Assembly: GCF_011300875.1 (NCBI RefSeq)
Contig: NZ_CP049862.1
Span: 868,001 to 932,000 of the forward strand
DNA from: Sanguibacter sp. HDW7
GTDB lineage: Bacteria > Actinomycetota > Actinomycetes > Actinomycetales > Cellulomonadaceae
DNA length: 64,000 nt
Direction: 5' to 3'
How positions within the stretch are numbered: the stretch's first letter is position 1; each line of letters begins with the position of its first letter. The notes beneath the pieces are model-generated. The model ran no database searches, was not told the DNA's origin, and saw only the letters and a list, made by a program, of their open reading frames with translations. The position numbers and the translations under genes are program-made. This document shows, one piece after another, positions 45,928 to 57,063 of the stretch.

Positions 45928-47046
45928 ATGACCGCGCAGACCGCCCCCGTCCTCGACCTGCGCGGCGACCTCGCCGCGCTCGTCGCCTCGCTGTGCGACG
46001 TCCCGTCGGTGTCGGGCGACGAGGCACTGCTCGCGGACGCGGTCGAGGCCGCGCTGCGCGGCCTCGGTCACCTCGAGGTGCTGCGGGACGGCGACGCGGT
46101 CGTCGCGCGCACGCACCTGGGCCTCGGCCGGCGGGTCGTCGTCGCGGGCCACCTCGACACGGTGCCGCTCACGGACCCGCCGAACCTGCCCGTGCGCGTC
46201 GTCGACGGGCCGGAGGGGCCCGAGCTGTGGGGGCGCGGCACAGTCGACATGAAGGCGGGCGTCGCGGTGCAGCTCGCGCTCGCGGCGCGCCTCGGCGCGG
46301 ACGTCGCCCCGGCGGCGGACGTCACGTGGGTGTTCTACGACCACGAGGAGGTCGCGGCGACGCTCAACGGCCTCGGCCGTCTCGTGCGGAACCACCCGGA
46401 CTGGCTCGGCGGCGACGTCGCGGTGCTGTGCGAGCCGACGTCGGGCGGGATCGAGGGCGGCTGCAACGGCACGCTGCGCGTCGAGGTCCGCACGCGCGGG
46501 GTCGCCGCGCACTCGGCGCGCGCCTGGGCCGGGCACAACGCGATCCACGACGCCGCGGAGGTGCTCGCGCGCCTCGCGGCGTACACGCCGCGGACCGTCG
46601 ACGTCGACGGGCTCGCCTACCGCGAGAGCCTCAACGCCGTGGGGATCCGCGGCGGCATCTCCGGCAACGTCATCCCCGACGAGTGCGTCGTCACCGTCAA
46701 CTACCGCTTCGCGCCCGAGCTCTCTCTCGCGCAGGCCGAGGCCCACGTGCGTGAGGTCTTCGACGGCTTCGAGGTGACGCGGACCGACGGTGCGGAGGGC
46801 GCGCGGCCCGGGCTCGACGACCCGCTCGTCGCGGACCTCGTCGCCTCGGTTCTCGCGGTGACGGGCGGGGAGCCGACGGCGAAGCTCGGCTGGACGGACG
46901 TGGCGCGGTTCTCGGCCCTCGGCATCCCGGCGGTCAACCTCGGGCCCGGCGACCCCCTGCTCGCGCACAAGGACGACGAGCGGTGCCCCGTGGCGCAGGT
47001 GACCGCGACGTTCGACGCGCTGCTCGCCTGGCTGTCCGCTCGCTGA
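45928..47046 (+). CDS. dapE: Succinyl-diaminopimelate desuccinylase
   Basis: 372 residues. M20 metallopeptidase fold: zinc ligands in [24 protein letters not shown] and CEPTSGG, catalytic Glu in FYDHEEVAA, and a lid domain (about 175-290) with [17 protein letters not shown]. Converts N-succinyl-LL-DAP to LL-DAP and succinate; product feeds peptidoglycan and lysine. The ligand set is complete. The start lies exactly after a -10 box. Downstream gene LOG has its own promoter. Confidence 0.96.
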   Translation: MTAQTAPVLDLRGDLAALVASLCDVPSVSGDEALLADAVEAALRGLGHLEVLRDGDAVVARTHLGLGRRVVVAGHLDTVPLTDPPNLPVRVVDGPEGPELWGRGTVDMKAGVAVQLALAARLGADVAPAADVTWVFYDHEEVAATLNGLGRLVRNHPDWLGGDVAVLCEPTSGGIEGGCNGTLRVEVRTRGVAAHSARAWAGHNAIHDAAEVLARLAAYTPRTVDVDGLAYRESLNAVGIRGGISGNVIPDECVVTVNYRFAPELSLAQAEAHVREVFDGFEVTRTDGAEGARPGLDDPLVADLVASVLAVTGGEPTAKLGWTDVARFSALGIPAVNLGPGDPLLAHKDDERCPVAQVTATFDALLAWLSAR

Positions 47047-47086
47047 ACCGTCGCCCGACGTCCACCCGAACGTCGGTGGCTGCGCC

Positions 47087-47092
47087 TAGTGT
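47087..47092 (+). promoter_or_regulatory. -10 element for leaderless LOG gene
   Basis: TAGTGT, 7 bases before ATG 47100; no SD. Confidence 0.55.
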
Positions 47093-47099
47093 GGACGGC

Positions 47100-47933
47100 A
47101 TGAGCGACGAAGGTATCTCCCAGCCCGGAACCGGCTACCGCAAGGGCCCTGTCCTGCTGCGACGCGGTCAGATCCCCGAGCAGACGACGGACCAGCGGCT
47201 CCTCGCGAAGGACGGGGACGCGGACTGGGTCCACGGCGACCCGTGGCGCGTCATGCGCATCCAGTCGGAGTTCGTCGAGGGCTTCGGCGCGCTCGCGGAG
47301 CTCGGCCCAGCCATGAGCGTCTTCGGCTCGGCCCGGACCAAGCCCGGCCACCCGGACTACGAGCTCGCGGTCGAGGTCGGCCACCGCCTCGTCGAGAAGG
47401 GTTACGCGGTCATCACGGGAGGCGGCCCCGGCATCATGGAGGCCGCGAACAAGGGCGCCTCGGAGGCCGGCGGCGTCTCGGTCGGCCTCGGCATCGAGCT
47501 GCCGTTCGAGCAGGGCATGAACCAGTGGGTCGACCTGGGCGTGAACTTCCGCTACTTCTTCGCCCGCAAGACGATGTTCGTCAAGTACGCCTCGGGCTTC
47601 GTCGTCCTGCCCGGCGGATTCGGCACCTTCGACGAGCTCTTCGAGGCGCTCACGCTCGTCCAGACGCACAAGGTCACCGAGTTCTCGATCGTCCTCGTGG
47701 GCTCGGACTACTGGACGCCCATGATGGAGTGGCTGCGCGGCCCCGTGCTCGAGCGCGGCATGATCTCGGCCGCGGACCTCGACCTCGTGAAGATCGTCGA
47801 CACGGCCGAGGACGCCGTGGAGATCGTCGTCGCGCGCGACCACGAGCTCCGTGCGGCCCAGGAGGCCGCGCTCGAGTCCCTCGCCGAGGACCAGTCCTCG
47901 GCCGCGGCGGCCGGGCGACGCGACGCGTCGTGA
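47100..47933 (+). CDS. LOG-family nucleotide 5'-monophosphate phosphoribohydrolase (TIGR00730)
   Basis: 277 residues from ATG 47100. Rossmann-type LOG fold with GSARTKPGHPDYELA, ITGGGPGIMEAANKGA and the catalytic PGGFGTFDELFEAL. Members cleave ribose-5-phosphate from nucleoside monophosphates, producing cytokinins in plants and some actinobacteria (M. tuberculosis Rv1205 is at the same locus). Its N-terminal 60 residues, before the fold, are extra to the minimal LOG. The gene overlaps folP2 by GTGA, so the two are coupled. Confidence 0.92.
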   Translation: MSDEGISQPGTGYRKGPVLLRRGQIPEQTTDQRLLAKDGDADWVHGDPWRVMRIQSEFVEGFGALAELGPAMSVFGSARTKPGHPDYELAVEVGHRLVEKGYAVITGGGPGIMEAANKGASEAGGVSVGLGIELPFEQGMNQWVDLGVNFRYFFARKTMFVKYASGFVVLPGGFGTFDELFEALTLVQTHKVTEFSIVLVGSDYWTPMMEWLRGPVLERGMISAADLDLVKIVDTAEDAVEIVVARDHELRAAQEAALESLAEDQSSAAAAGRRDAS

Positions 47934-48916
47934 CAGCCCTGCCTGACGGCGCCGCGCCCGGCGTGCCCTGGGAGCGGCTCGCACCCTCGCTCGACGTGCT
48001 CGCACCGATGTCGCCGGCCCTGCGCGTGCGGGGGCGGGACGTCGGTGTGCACGGCGGCGCCGTCATGGCGATCGTCAACAGGACGACGGACTCGTTCTTC
48101 CCGTCGGCCCGGCACGCCGACGACGACGTCGCGCTCGCGGCCGTCGAGCGTGCCCTGCGCGACGGCGCGGAGATCATCGACGTCGGAGGGGTGCGCGCGG
48201 GCGTGGGCCCCGAGGTCACGCCGGCGGAGGAGATCGACCGCGTCGCGCCGTTCGTCGCGCGCCTGCGCGCCGAGCTCGGTGACACGGTCGTCCTCTCCGT
48301 CGACACGTGGCGCGCCGAGGTCGCCGAGGCCGTCGCCGACGCGGGTGCGGACCTCCTCAACGACACCTGGGCGGGAGCCGATCCTGGGCTCGTCGAGGTC
48401 GCCGGCCGGCGCGGGCTCGCCGTCGTCGTCTCCCACACGGGTGGCCTGCCGCCCCGCACCGACCCGCACGACGTCCGCTTCGACCTGCCGCCCGATGCCC
48501 CTGCGGACGCCGACCCGCTCGACGCCGTCGTCCACGACGTCGTGACGACGCTCGCGGCCGGCGCCGCCCGCGCCGTCGCGTGCGGCGTCGACCCGCTCGG
48601 CGTGCTCGTCGACCCGACGCACGACTTCGGCAAGCGCACCGTCGACTCCCTGCGCCTCGTGCGCCGCACACCTGCGCTCGTCGCGCTCGGCCACCCCGTG
48701 CTCATGGCGCTCTCGCGCAAGGATTTCGTCGGCGAGACGCTCGACCTCCCGGTCGACGAGCGGCTCGAGGGCACGCTCGCCGCGACCGCGCTCGCTGCGT
48801 GGGGCGGCGCCCGCGTGTTCCGTGCGCACGACGTCCGCGCGACCCGGCGGACGCTCGACATGGTCGCCGCGATCCGGGGCGACCTCGCTCCGCGCGCGGC
48901 CGTCCGAGGGTTGTGA
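47930..48916 (+). CDS. folP2: Dihydropteroate synthase paralogue, FolP2 type
   Basis: 328 residues from GTG 47930. TIM-barrel DHPS family, but the signature loop reads VMAIVNRTTDSFFPSA where true DHPS has GIxNxTPDSF, and the pterin loop reads IIDVGGVRAGVG. M. tuberculosis Rv1207 (FolP2) sits in the same context, and FolP2 from M. leprae does not replace DHPS, so sulfonamide-target function is unlikely. The N-terminal 40 residues are extra. Coupled to the LOG gene; the real substrate is unknown. Confidence 0.85.
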   Translation: MTALPDGAAPGVPWERLAPSLDVLAPMSPALRVRGRDVGVHGGAVMAIVNRTTDSFFPSARHADDDVALAAVERALRDGAEIIDVGGVRAGVGPEVTPAEEIDRVAPFVARLRAELGDTVVLSVDTWRAEVAEAVADAGADLLNDTWAGADPGLVEVAGRRGLAVVVSHTGGLPPRTDPHDVRFDLPPDAPADADPLDAVVHDVVTTLAAGAARAVACGVDPLGVLVDPTHDFGKRTVDSLRLVRRTPALVALGHPVLMALSRKDFVGETLDLPVDERLEGTLAATALAAWGGARVFRAHDVRATRRTLDMVAAIRGDLAPRAAVRGL

Positions 48917-48955
48917 GCATCGCTCTCAGCACAACCTCCAGGACCCCTGGGAGGG

Positions 48956-48967
48956 GCGTCATGACGC
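48956..48967. promoter_or_regulatory. 12-bp perfect palindrome upstream of DUF3117
   Basis: GCGTCATGACGC, ending 10 bases before a TAAGAT -10 (48978-48983), so it overlaps the -35 area. It is a candidate operator for an unknown regulator. Confidence 0.4.
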
Positions 48968-48977
48968 TCCCATGACC

Positions 48978-48983
48978 TAAGAT
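48978..48983 (+). promoter_or_regulatory. Candidate -10 of DUF3117
   Basis: TAAGAT; a start about 7 bases on gives a leader of about 115 bases before ATG 49104, GC-rich, with AAGGGAGAG as RBS. Confidence 0.5.
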
Positions 48984-49103
48984 GGGGGAGGAATCCGTCG
49001 TCCTCGGCGCCTGACGGACGCCTTCCGACCTGCGCTGCGGCGCGGGAGGGAAGGTACGGGCGCCCGGGTGGCGGCCGCAACCGAACGTAAGGGAGAGCCA
49101 CTC

Positions 49104-49271
49104 ATGGCAGCGATGAAGCCGAGGACCGGCGACGGGCCGCTCGAGGTGACGAAGGAGGGCCGCGGCATCGTCATGCGCGTCCCGCTCGAGGGCGGTGGCC
49201 GGCTCGTCGTCGAGCTCAACGCTGGCGAGGCTGCCGAGCTCTGCGCCGCGCTCGACGGTGTGGTGGGCTGA
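49104..49271 (+). CDS. DUF3117 small conserved protein (55 aa)
   Basis: 55 residues from ATG 49104 with AAGGGAGAG upstream. Opening MAAMKPRTGDGPLEVTKEG and RGIVMRVPLEGGGRLVVEL are almost invariant in actinobacteria (Rv1211 in M. tuberculosis), which is striking for a protein of unknown function. It is predicted as a small beta-sheet with a C-terminal helix. A long leader and a palindromic site upstream suggest controlled expression. The pepA start follows 4 bases after its stop. Confidence 0.93.
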   Translation: MAAMKPRTGDGPLEVTKEGRGIVMRVPLEGGGRLVVELNAGEAAELCAALDGVVG

Positions 49272-49275
49272 CACC

Positions 49276-50877
49276 TTGCCCCGCACGCCTGCACGTACGG
49301 CCGCACCCGTCGTCGACCCGTGGAGCGTCGACCGCGACCTTCCTGAGGTCGTCGTCGCGGCCGGGCGGCTGGCCGAGTGCACGTTCCTCACGCAGGACGA
49401 GGTCGAGGTCGTCGTCCTCCCCGTGGCCCCTGGGTCCGAGGAGGAGGACGGCCTCGAGCCGCGTCACGGCATGATCGACGCGGCGCTCCGGTACGGCGTC
49501 GACTTCTCCGAGCTCGCGGAGCGCGCGCGCTTCGACGGCGGCGCCGGCGAGACGCTCGTCGTCGACCTGCCCCGCGCGCACCGCGGCGCCGACGCACTTC
49601 CCTGGGCGGGTCTGCCCGAGCGTGTCGTCCTGCTCGGCCTCGGGCGCTCGCGCGTCGAGGACTTCCGTCGAGCGGGTGCCGCGATCGCGCGCGTGACGCG
49701 CGGCGTCGGCCGCGTCGTGACGACCGCGAGCGGGACCGACACGTTCGCCGACCAGCGGGCGCTCGTCGAGGGCTACCTGCTCGGCGCGTACCGCGCGCCG
49801 ACGGCTGCGACCGTCGCGCCCCGCACCGAACCGGCCGCGCAGCTCGTGCTCCTCGGCGACCACGCGCAGCGTGCGGTCGACGAGGCCGTGCGCTCCTCGC
49901 GCGCCGCCTGGCTCGTGCGCGACCTCACGACGGTCCCGTCGAACATCAAGAACCCCGCATGGCTCGCCGACGTCGCCGAACGCCTCGGGCACGCCGCGGG
50001 TCTCTCCGTCACGCGCCTCGACGGCCCCGCGCTCGCTGCGGGCGGCTTCGGCGGCATCACGGCCGTCGGACAGGGTTCCGCGTCCGCGCCGGAGCTCGTC
50101 GCGCTCACCTACGCGCCCGAGGACGCGCCCGCCGACGCGCGGCGGGTCGTGCTCGTCGGCAAGGGCATCACGTACGACACGGGCGGCATCGACATCAAGC
50201 CGCGCACGTCGATGGTGACGATGAAGAACGACATGTCCGGCGCGGCCGTCGTGCTCGCGGCGGTCCTCGCGGCCGCCGAGGCCCGGCTGCCGCTCCACGT
50301 CACCGCGGTGCTGCCGCTCGCCGAGAACCACTTCGGCGCAGCGTCCTACCGCCGCGCCGACGTCCTCACGATGGTCGACGGCACGCGCGTCGAGGTCGGC
50401 AACACGGACGCCGAGGGGCGCCTCGTGCTCGCGGACGCCCTCGCGTGGGCGCGGACGACGTTCTCGCCCGACGCGATCGTCGACGTCGCGACGCTCACGG
50501 GTGCGGCCGCCGTCGCGCTCGGCCCGCGCACAGCGGCGCTGCTCGCGACCGACGACGCGCTCGCCGGCTCGATCGAGCAGGCGGCGGCGACGACCGGCGA
50601 GGCCGTGTGGCGCCTGCCGCTCGTCGACGAGTACGGCGAGCGCATCGGCTCGACCGTCACCGGGCTGCGCAACGTGCCGAACGACGAGCGCGGCGGCGGC
50701 GCGATCACCGCTGCGCTCTTCCTTCGACGCTTCGTCGGCGACGTGCCCTGGGCCCACGTCGACATCGCCGGTCCCGCGCACGCGGACAAGGCTTCGCACG
50801 AGGTCCCCGCGGGGGCGACAGGATTCGGCGCGCGTCTCCTGCTCGACGCCCTCGAGCGGCTTTCGGTACGAAGCTGA
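49276..50877 (+). CDS. pepA: Cytosolic leucyl aminopeptidase (M17)
   Basis: 533 residues from TTG 49276, 4 bases after the DUF3117 stop; I find no ATG or GTG in frame that would keep the N-terminal domain. The C-terminal catalytic half has KGITYDTGGIDIKP, MKNDMSGAA, and the M17 signature NTDAEGRLVLADAL; Lys, Asp and Glu metal ligands are all present. It removes N-terminal residues and helps peptide turnover; some PepA proteins also bind DNA. A 19-bp bidirectional terminator follows. Confidence 0.94.
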   Translation: MPRTPARTAAPVVDPWSVDRDLPEVVVAAGRLAECTFLTQDEVEVVVLPVAPGSEEEDGLEPRHGMIDAALRYGVDFSELAERARFDGGAGETLVVDLPRAHRGADALPWAGLPERVVLLGLGRSRVEDFRRAGAAIARVTRGVGRVVTTASGTDTFADQRALVEGYLLGAYRAPTAATVAPRTEPAAQLVLLGDHAQRAVDEAVRSSRAAWLVRDLTTVPSNIKNPAWLADVAERLGHAAGLSVTRLDGPALAAGGFGGITAVGQGSASAPELVALTYAPEDAPADARRVVLVGKGITYDTGGIDIKPRTSMVTMKNDMSGAAVVLAAVLAAAEARLPLHVTAVLPLAENHFGAASYRRADVLTMVDGTRVEVGNTDAEGRLVLADALAWARTTFSPDAIVDVATLTGAAAVALGPRTAALLATDDALAGSIEQAAATTGEAVWRLPLVDEYGERIGSTVTGLRNVPNDERGGGAITAALFLRRFVGDVPWAHVDIAGPAHADKASHEVPAGATGFGARLLLDALERLSVRS

Positions 50878-50923
50878 AGCGGCCTGCGGCCCGCGACTGA
50901 CGTACCTCGGACTGACGCCCGAC

Positions 50924-50963
50924 GACGAATCCCTCCTGCACCGCGGTGCAGGAGGGGTTCGTC
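50924..50963. terminator. Bidirectional terminator of pepA and O-methyltransferase
   Basis: A 19-bp stem (50924-50942 with 50945-50963; one G.T) around a central CCGCGG, with A/T-rich stem ends, between convergent genes. Confidence 0.85.
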
Positions 50964-50995
50964 ATCCGCGGAGGAGCGGTGCGCGACCGGGACGG

Positions 50996-51628
50996 TCAGC
51001 GGCGTACCGCGAGGAGCAGGCCGTCGCCCGAGGGGATCATCGCGGGCAGGACGCGCGGGTCCTCGCGGAGCGTGCGTCCGATCTCGCGGACCATGGTCGT
51101 CGCCTCGTCCCGGCGCGCGGGGTCGGCGACGCGGCCGTGCCACAGCGCCTCGTCGAGGGCTAGCACACCGCCCGGGCGCAGGAGCCGCAGCGCCTGCTCG
51201 ACGTGGTCGGCCGCATGCGTCGAGCCGGCGCCGACGAGCACCAGGTCGTACGCGCCGTCCGCGAGCCGCGGCAGGACGTCGCGGGGACGCCCGTTGATCG
51301 TGCGGGCGCGCTCGGGCCGGATGCCGTCCTCCGTGAAAGCGGCCTTGGCCGCCCGCTGGTTCTCGGCCTCCGCGTCGATCGTCGTGAGGACACCGTCGGC
51401 GTCCATGCCGCGCAGGAGCCACAGCGACGCGACTCCCGTGCCCGTGCCGACCTCGACGACGGTGCGGGCGCGAAGCGTCGCGGCGAGAAGCCGCAGGACG
51501 GATCCCGCGCCGGGCGTGATCGCGTGGCAGCCGTACTGGGCAGCGCGCTCACGTGCGCGCAGGAGGACGTCGTCCTCGACGACGTAGTCCTCGCAGTAGT
51601 CCCAGGCCAGTGTCCTGTCGTTGGAGAT
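50996..51628 (-). CDS. O-methyltransferase (CCoAMT family) with an apparent AUC start codon
   Basis: 210 residues if translation begins at ATC 51628 (51626-51628 on the minus strand). The frame has no ATG, GTG or TTG between a TAG at about 51690 and ATG 51406, which lies beyond the SAM motif VVEVGTGTGVAS. AGGAGG stands 5 bases before this ATC, and SNDRTLAWDYCEDYVVEDDV follows, the usual opening of the family. The Rossmann core continues LWLLRGM, LTTID, LVLVGAGST, LRPGGVLALDEALW. Rv1220c holds the same position opposite sigE. A TAGGAT -10 lies about 60 bases upstream. Confidence 0.85.
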   Translation of the reverse strand: MSNDRTLAWDYCEDYVVEDDVLLRARERAAQYGCHAITPGAGSVLRLLAATLRARTVVEVGTGTGVASLWLLRGMDADGVLTTIDAEAENQRAAKAAFTEDGIRPERARTINGRPRDVLPRLADGAYDLVLVGAGSTHAADHVEQALRLLRPGGVLALDEALWHGRVADPARRDEATTMVREIGRTLREDPRVLPAMIPSGDGLLLAVRR

Positions 51629-51814
51629 GATGTCCTCCTCGTCGGCGGTACGGGCCGCCGCGGTACGCGGCCGGCCCTGGGGCCGATCCTACCGCCGCGC
51701 CCGCAGCAGGCACGGGCGGACGGGCGCGGCGACCGGGGGATTCGTGACCGGTTCCATGTTCGCCGGTGGCGCACGCGGTTCACGTCCCGGCTCTCTTCCT
51801 GAGAGACTGGCTCG

Positions 51815-52369
51815 GTGAGCGACGTCGAGAGCACCGTGCCGACCTGGGAGCAGATCGTCCAGGACCACTCGGCGCGCGTCTTCCGCCTCGCCTACCGACT
51901 CACGGGCAACCGTCACGATGCCGAGGACCTCACGCAGGACGTCTTCGTCCGCGTGCTGCGCTCGCTCGACCGCTACGAGCCCGGTAACTTCGACGGCTGG
52001 CTGCACCGCATCACGACGAACCTCTTCCTCGACGGGGCCCGTCGCCGTCAGCGCATCCGCATGGACGCGATGGGGGACGACGCGGCGCGGGTGCCCGGCT
52101 CGGCCGAGATCGAGCCCGAGCGTGGCTTCGAGCACGGCAACCTCGACCTCGACGTCCAGCATGCGCTCGACGCGCTGGCTCCCGAGTACCGTGCGGCGGT
52201 CGTCCTGTGCGACATCGAGGGTCTCTCGTACGAGGAGATCGCGGTGACGCTCGGCATCAAGCTCGGCACCGTGCGCTCGCGCATCCACCGGGCACGCGCG
52301 CAGCTGCGCAAGGAGCTTGCCCACCGCCGCGCTCCCGAGGGGGCCGAGTCGCTCGAGGCGCGCCCGTGA
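51815..52369 (+). CDS. sigE: ECF sigma factor SigE
   Basis: 184 residues from GTG 51815; no good SD. Region 2 ([21 protein letters not shown], with core [33 protein letters not shown]) and region 4 ([43 protein letters not shown]) are complete. The gene is divergent from the O-methyltransferase and followed by rseA-htrA-tatB, the layout of mycobacterial Rv1220c-Rv1224. SigE responds to envelope and surface stress. It is shorter at the N-terminus than M. tuberculosis SigE. Confidence 0.94.
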   Translation: MSDVESTVPTWEQIVQDHSARVFRLAYRLTGNRHDAEDLTQDVFVRVLRSLDRYEPGNFDGWLHRITTNLFLDGARRRQRIRMDAMGDDAARVPGSAEIEPERGFEHGNLDLDVQHALDALAPEYRAAVVLCDIEGLSYEEIAVTLGIKLGTVRSRIHRARAQLRKELAHRRAPEGAESLEARP

Positions 52370-53265
52370 CGAGCCACTTCGGCGCGTGGATCAGCGCATA
52401 CGTCGACGGACAGCTGCCCCTGGCGAAGGCCGAGCGGCTCGAGGCGCACCTCGTCGTGTGCGCGCAGTGCTCGCGCGAGCTCGTCGACGAGCGTCGTGCT
52501 CGCACGATGCTGCTCGCGGCACGCGACGTCGCGCCCGGTCCCGATCTCGCGGCACGCATCCTTGCGGGCGCGAGCCCGCAGCCGGTCGTGCACCACGTCC
52601 CGCGCCGCGAGCAGCACCCCGACCTGCGGCCCGACACCGGCGGCCGCGCGTTCCCCGCGCTCACGGGCGACCTCCGTCGCCGTCACCGGACGTGGCGGTG
52701 GGCTGCGGCCTCTGTCGCGGTCGTCGGGCTCGGCGTCGTCGGGCTCTCCGAGCTCGGCCGTCCCCCGCTCGTCAACCCGGACCCGGAGCGCGTCTCCGCG
52801 CTCGGCACGCTGTCTCTCGCGCCCGTGCCCGGCATGGTCGGGGTCGCGGCGACGACCGGTTCGGGTGACGTGCTCGCGAGCCTCGAGCGCGCCGGCTGGG
52901 TGCTGCCGGCGGCGCTGCCCGACGGCGTGACGCTCGCGAGCCACACCGTGCTGGACGACTCTCTCGAGCTCGACCTCGACACCCCGGCGGGTCCCGTCGT
53001 CGTCGTCGAGCGTCGCGGGACACTTGCGGCCGAGCTCGCGCAGCACACTGCGGTCTCGGTCGCCGGCCGCACCGTCTACGTGCTCACGACCGAGCCGTGG
53101 CACGTCGCGACCCAGGTGGGCGACGTCGTCGTCGAGGTCTACGCCGCGGTCGACGACGGTCCCGCGCGGGACCTGCTCGCGTCGCTCGAGGGGGAGGCGC
53201 AGGGCGACATCCTCGAGCGTGTCACCCGAGGCTGGTCAGTGCTCACCCAGGAGGTCTCACGATGA
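52366..53265 (+). CDS. rseA: Anti-sigma-E factor RseA with zinc motif
   Basis: 299 residues; GTG 52366 overlaps the sigE stop. A zinc-associated anti-sigma domain has HxxxCxxC at His28, Cys32, Cys35 ([10 protein letters not shown]). One transmembrane helix (about 109-130, [19 protein letters not shown]) puts the C-terminal 165-residue beta-rich domain outside. It keeps SigE inactive at the membrane until stress triggers release. The intact motif here contrasts with its loss in the RsrA-like protein of the same window. Confidence 0.9.
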   Translation: MTSHFGAWISAYVDGQLPLAKAERLEAHLVVCAQCSRELVDERRARTMLLAARDVAPGPDLAARILAGASPQPVVHHVPRREQHPDLRPDTGGRAFPALTGDLRRRHRTWRWAAASVAVVGLGVVGLSELGRPPLVNPDPERVSALGTLSLAPVPGMVGVAATTGSGDVLASLERAGWVLPAALPDGVTLASHTVLDDSLELDLDTPAGPVVVVERRGTLAAELAQHTAVSVAGRTVYVLTTEPWHVATQVGDVVVEVYAAVDDGPARDLLASLEGEAQGDILERVTRGWSVLTQEVSR

Positions 53266-54814
53266 CCGAACCGTCCGCCGGGCCTGCTCAGCCAGGGCAA
53301 CCGCCCGTGCCTCCGGGGCCAGCCCCCGTGCCGCCGCCGCCCGCCGGCCCGGGCGCGGCGGTGCCCGCGTCGCCGTTCGCTCCGCCGTCGTCCCCCGGAG
53401 CGGGGTCCGCATCCCCGTACGCGCCGCACCCGGCCGCGGGCCACCCGACGCCTGCCGCCTCGGCGGCCATGCCCTCCGGCGGGCCGGCCGTCGCGTACGG
53501 GCGCACGCAGGGGAGCCCGGTCCATGCGCACCCCGGGGGCCCGCAGCAGCCGTTCCACGCGTCCCCGGGCGGACCTCTGACCTACGGCCAGCTGCCGCCC
53601 CAGGCCGGGCAGCCGCACGTCGGACAGGCCCACGTCGCGCAGCCGCAGGGCTGGGGCCCGCCTCCGGGCGTCCTCCCGAGCGGCCGTCCGCGTCCGAAGG
53701 GCCGTGGCCTCGGTGCCGGCGCGGTCGTCGGCGTCATCGTCCTCGGCCTCGTGAGCGGTGCGGTCGGCGCGGCCGGGACGACCGTGCTCCTCGACGCCCG
53801 CAACGACGGGCGCGGCAACGGCTCCACGGTCGTCGAGGTGCCCGGCAAGCCGTCAGGCGGCACGGCGGACCGCGCGCCGGGCTCGGTCGCGGGCGTCGCC
53901 GCCGCGGTCCTGCCGTCGGTCGTCTCGCTCGAGGTCCGTGGCTCTCAGGGCAGCGCGACCGGGTCGGGCTTCGTGTACTCGGCCGACGGCTTCATCATCA
54001 CGAACAACCACGTCGTCGCGGGTGCGTCGGGCGAGTCGCCGATCACCGTGACGTTCTCCGACGGCACCGAGCTCGCCGGGACCGTCGTCGGCCGCACCGA
54101 GGGCTACGACCTCGCCGTCGTCAAGGTCGAGCGCACGGGGCTCGTGCCGCTGACGCTCGGCGACTCCGAGGTTGTCGTCGTCGGCGACCCGGTCATCGCG
54201 ATCGGTGCGCCGCTCGGCCTGGAGGGCACGGTGACGACAGGCATCGTCAGCGCGCTCAACCGTCCAGTCACCGCCGGCGACCAGGGCTCGACATCGTGGA
54301 TCAACGCGCTGCAGACCGACGCCGCGATCAACCCGGGCAACTCCGGCGGGCCGCTCGTCAACCTCGTGGGTGAGGTCGTCGGCGTGAACTCCGCGATCGC
54401 GCAGGCGCCAGGGAGCAGCCAGGGAGCCGCGGGCTCGATCGGACTCGGCTTCGCGATCCCCGCCAACCAGGTGCGGCGCACCGCGCAGCAGCTCATCGAG
54501 ACCGGCACGGCGACGCGGCCGATCATCGGCGCGCTCCTCGACAACCGCTACGAGGGCGAGGGCGTGCGCATCCTGCGCACCGAGGACGCGCCCGCGAACG
54601 AGGTCCCGGTCACGCCCGGAGGCCCGGCCGACAAGGCCGGTATCAAGCCGGGCGACGTCATCGTCGGGATCGACGGCCGACCCGTGACGCAGGAGGACGA
54701 GCTGCTCGTCGCGATCCGTGCGCTCGCGCCAGGCGACACGATCGTGCTGACGATCCGCGAGGGCAGCACGGACCGTGACGTCTCCGTCGTGCTCGACGAG
54801 GCGGACGCCGACTG

Positions 54815-54815
<1 letters not shown>
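53262..54815 (+). CDS. htrA: HtrA/DegP-type membrane serine protease
   Basis: 517 residues from ATG 53262 (ATGA overlap). A proline-rich cytoplasmic tail of about 145 residues, one transmembrane helix (about 149-176), then the trypsin-like domain with catalytic His250 (NNHVVAG), Asp283 (YDLAVVKV) and Ser361 (NPGNSGGP), then one PDZ domain (about 425-515, GGPADKAGIKPGDVI). It degrades or refolds misfolded exported proteins and may process RseA. The long GHPQ-P tail recalls the YGQ-rich membrane protein of the MoxR operon. Confidence 0.95.
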
Positions 54816-56882
<2,067 letters not shown>

Positions 56883-56910
56883 TCCCGCGCCACCCGACCC
56901 GCTCCTGCGA

Positions 56911-56955
56911 CTCGTAGGGCTCCAGCACCGTCGAACGGTGCTCCGGACCTACGAG
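56911..56955. terminator. Hairpin after 2H phosphoesterase gene
   Basis: CTCGTAGG/CCTACGAG and AGCACCGT/ACGGTGCT stems stacked with a 5-base internal loop each side, and loop CGA. Confidence 0.7.
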
Positions 56956-56984
56956 CCGGGGAGGGGCGGGCTCCGTGGGCAGCA

Positions 56985-57022
56985 CGAAGGCCCCGGTCAC
57001 CTTGCGGTGACCGGGGCCTTCG
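56985..57022. terminator. Bidirectional terminator of sdhB
   Basis: A perfect 17-bp stem (56985-57001 with 57006-57022) with a 4-base loop TTGC, 41 bases after the sdhB stop. Confidence 0.85.
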
Positions 57023-57063
57023 CGTCGTGCGTGTGAGCCCTTCCGGGCGTCAGGCGTCGGGGA

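Noticed and set aside
51629-51814. SigE-type autoregulatory promoter (GGAAC-N18-GTT) before sigE
   Set aside because: No such pair is present on the plus strand. A GGAAC on the minus strand is not followed by GTT at 18-19 bases.
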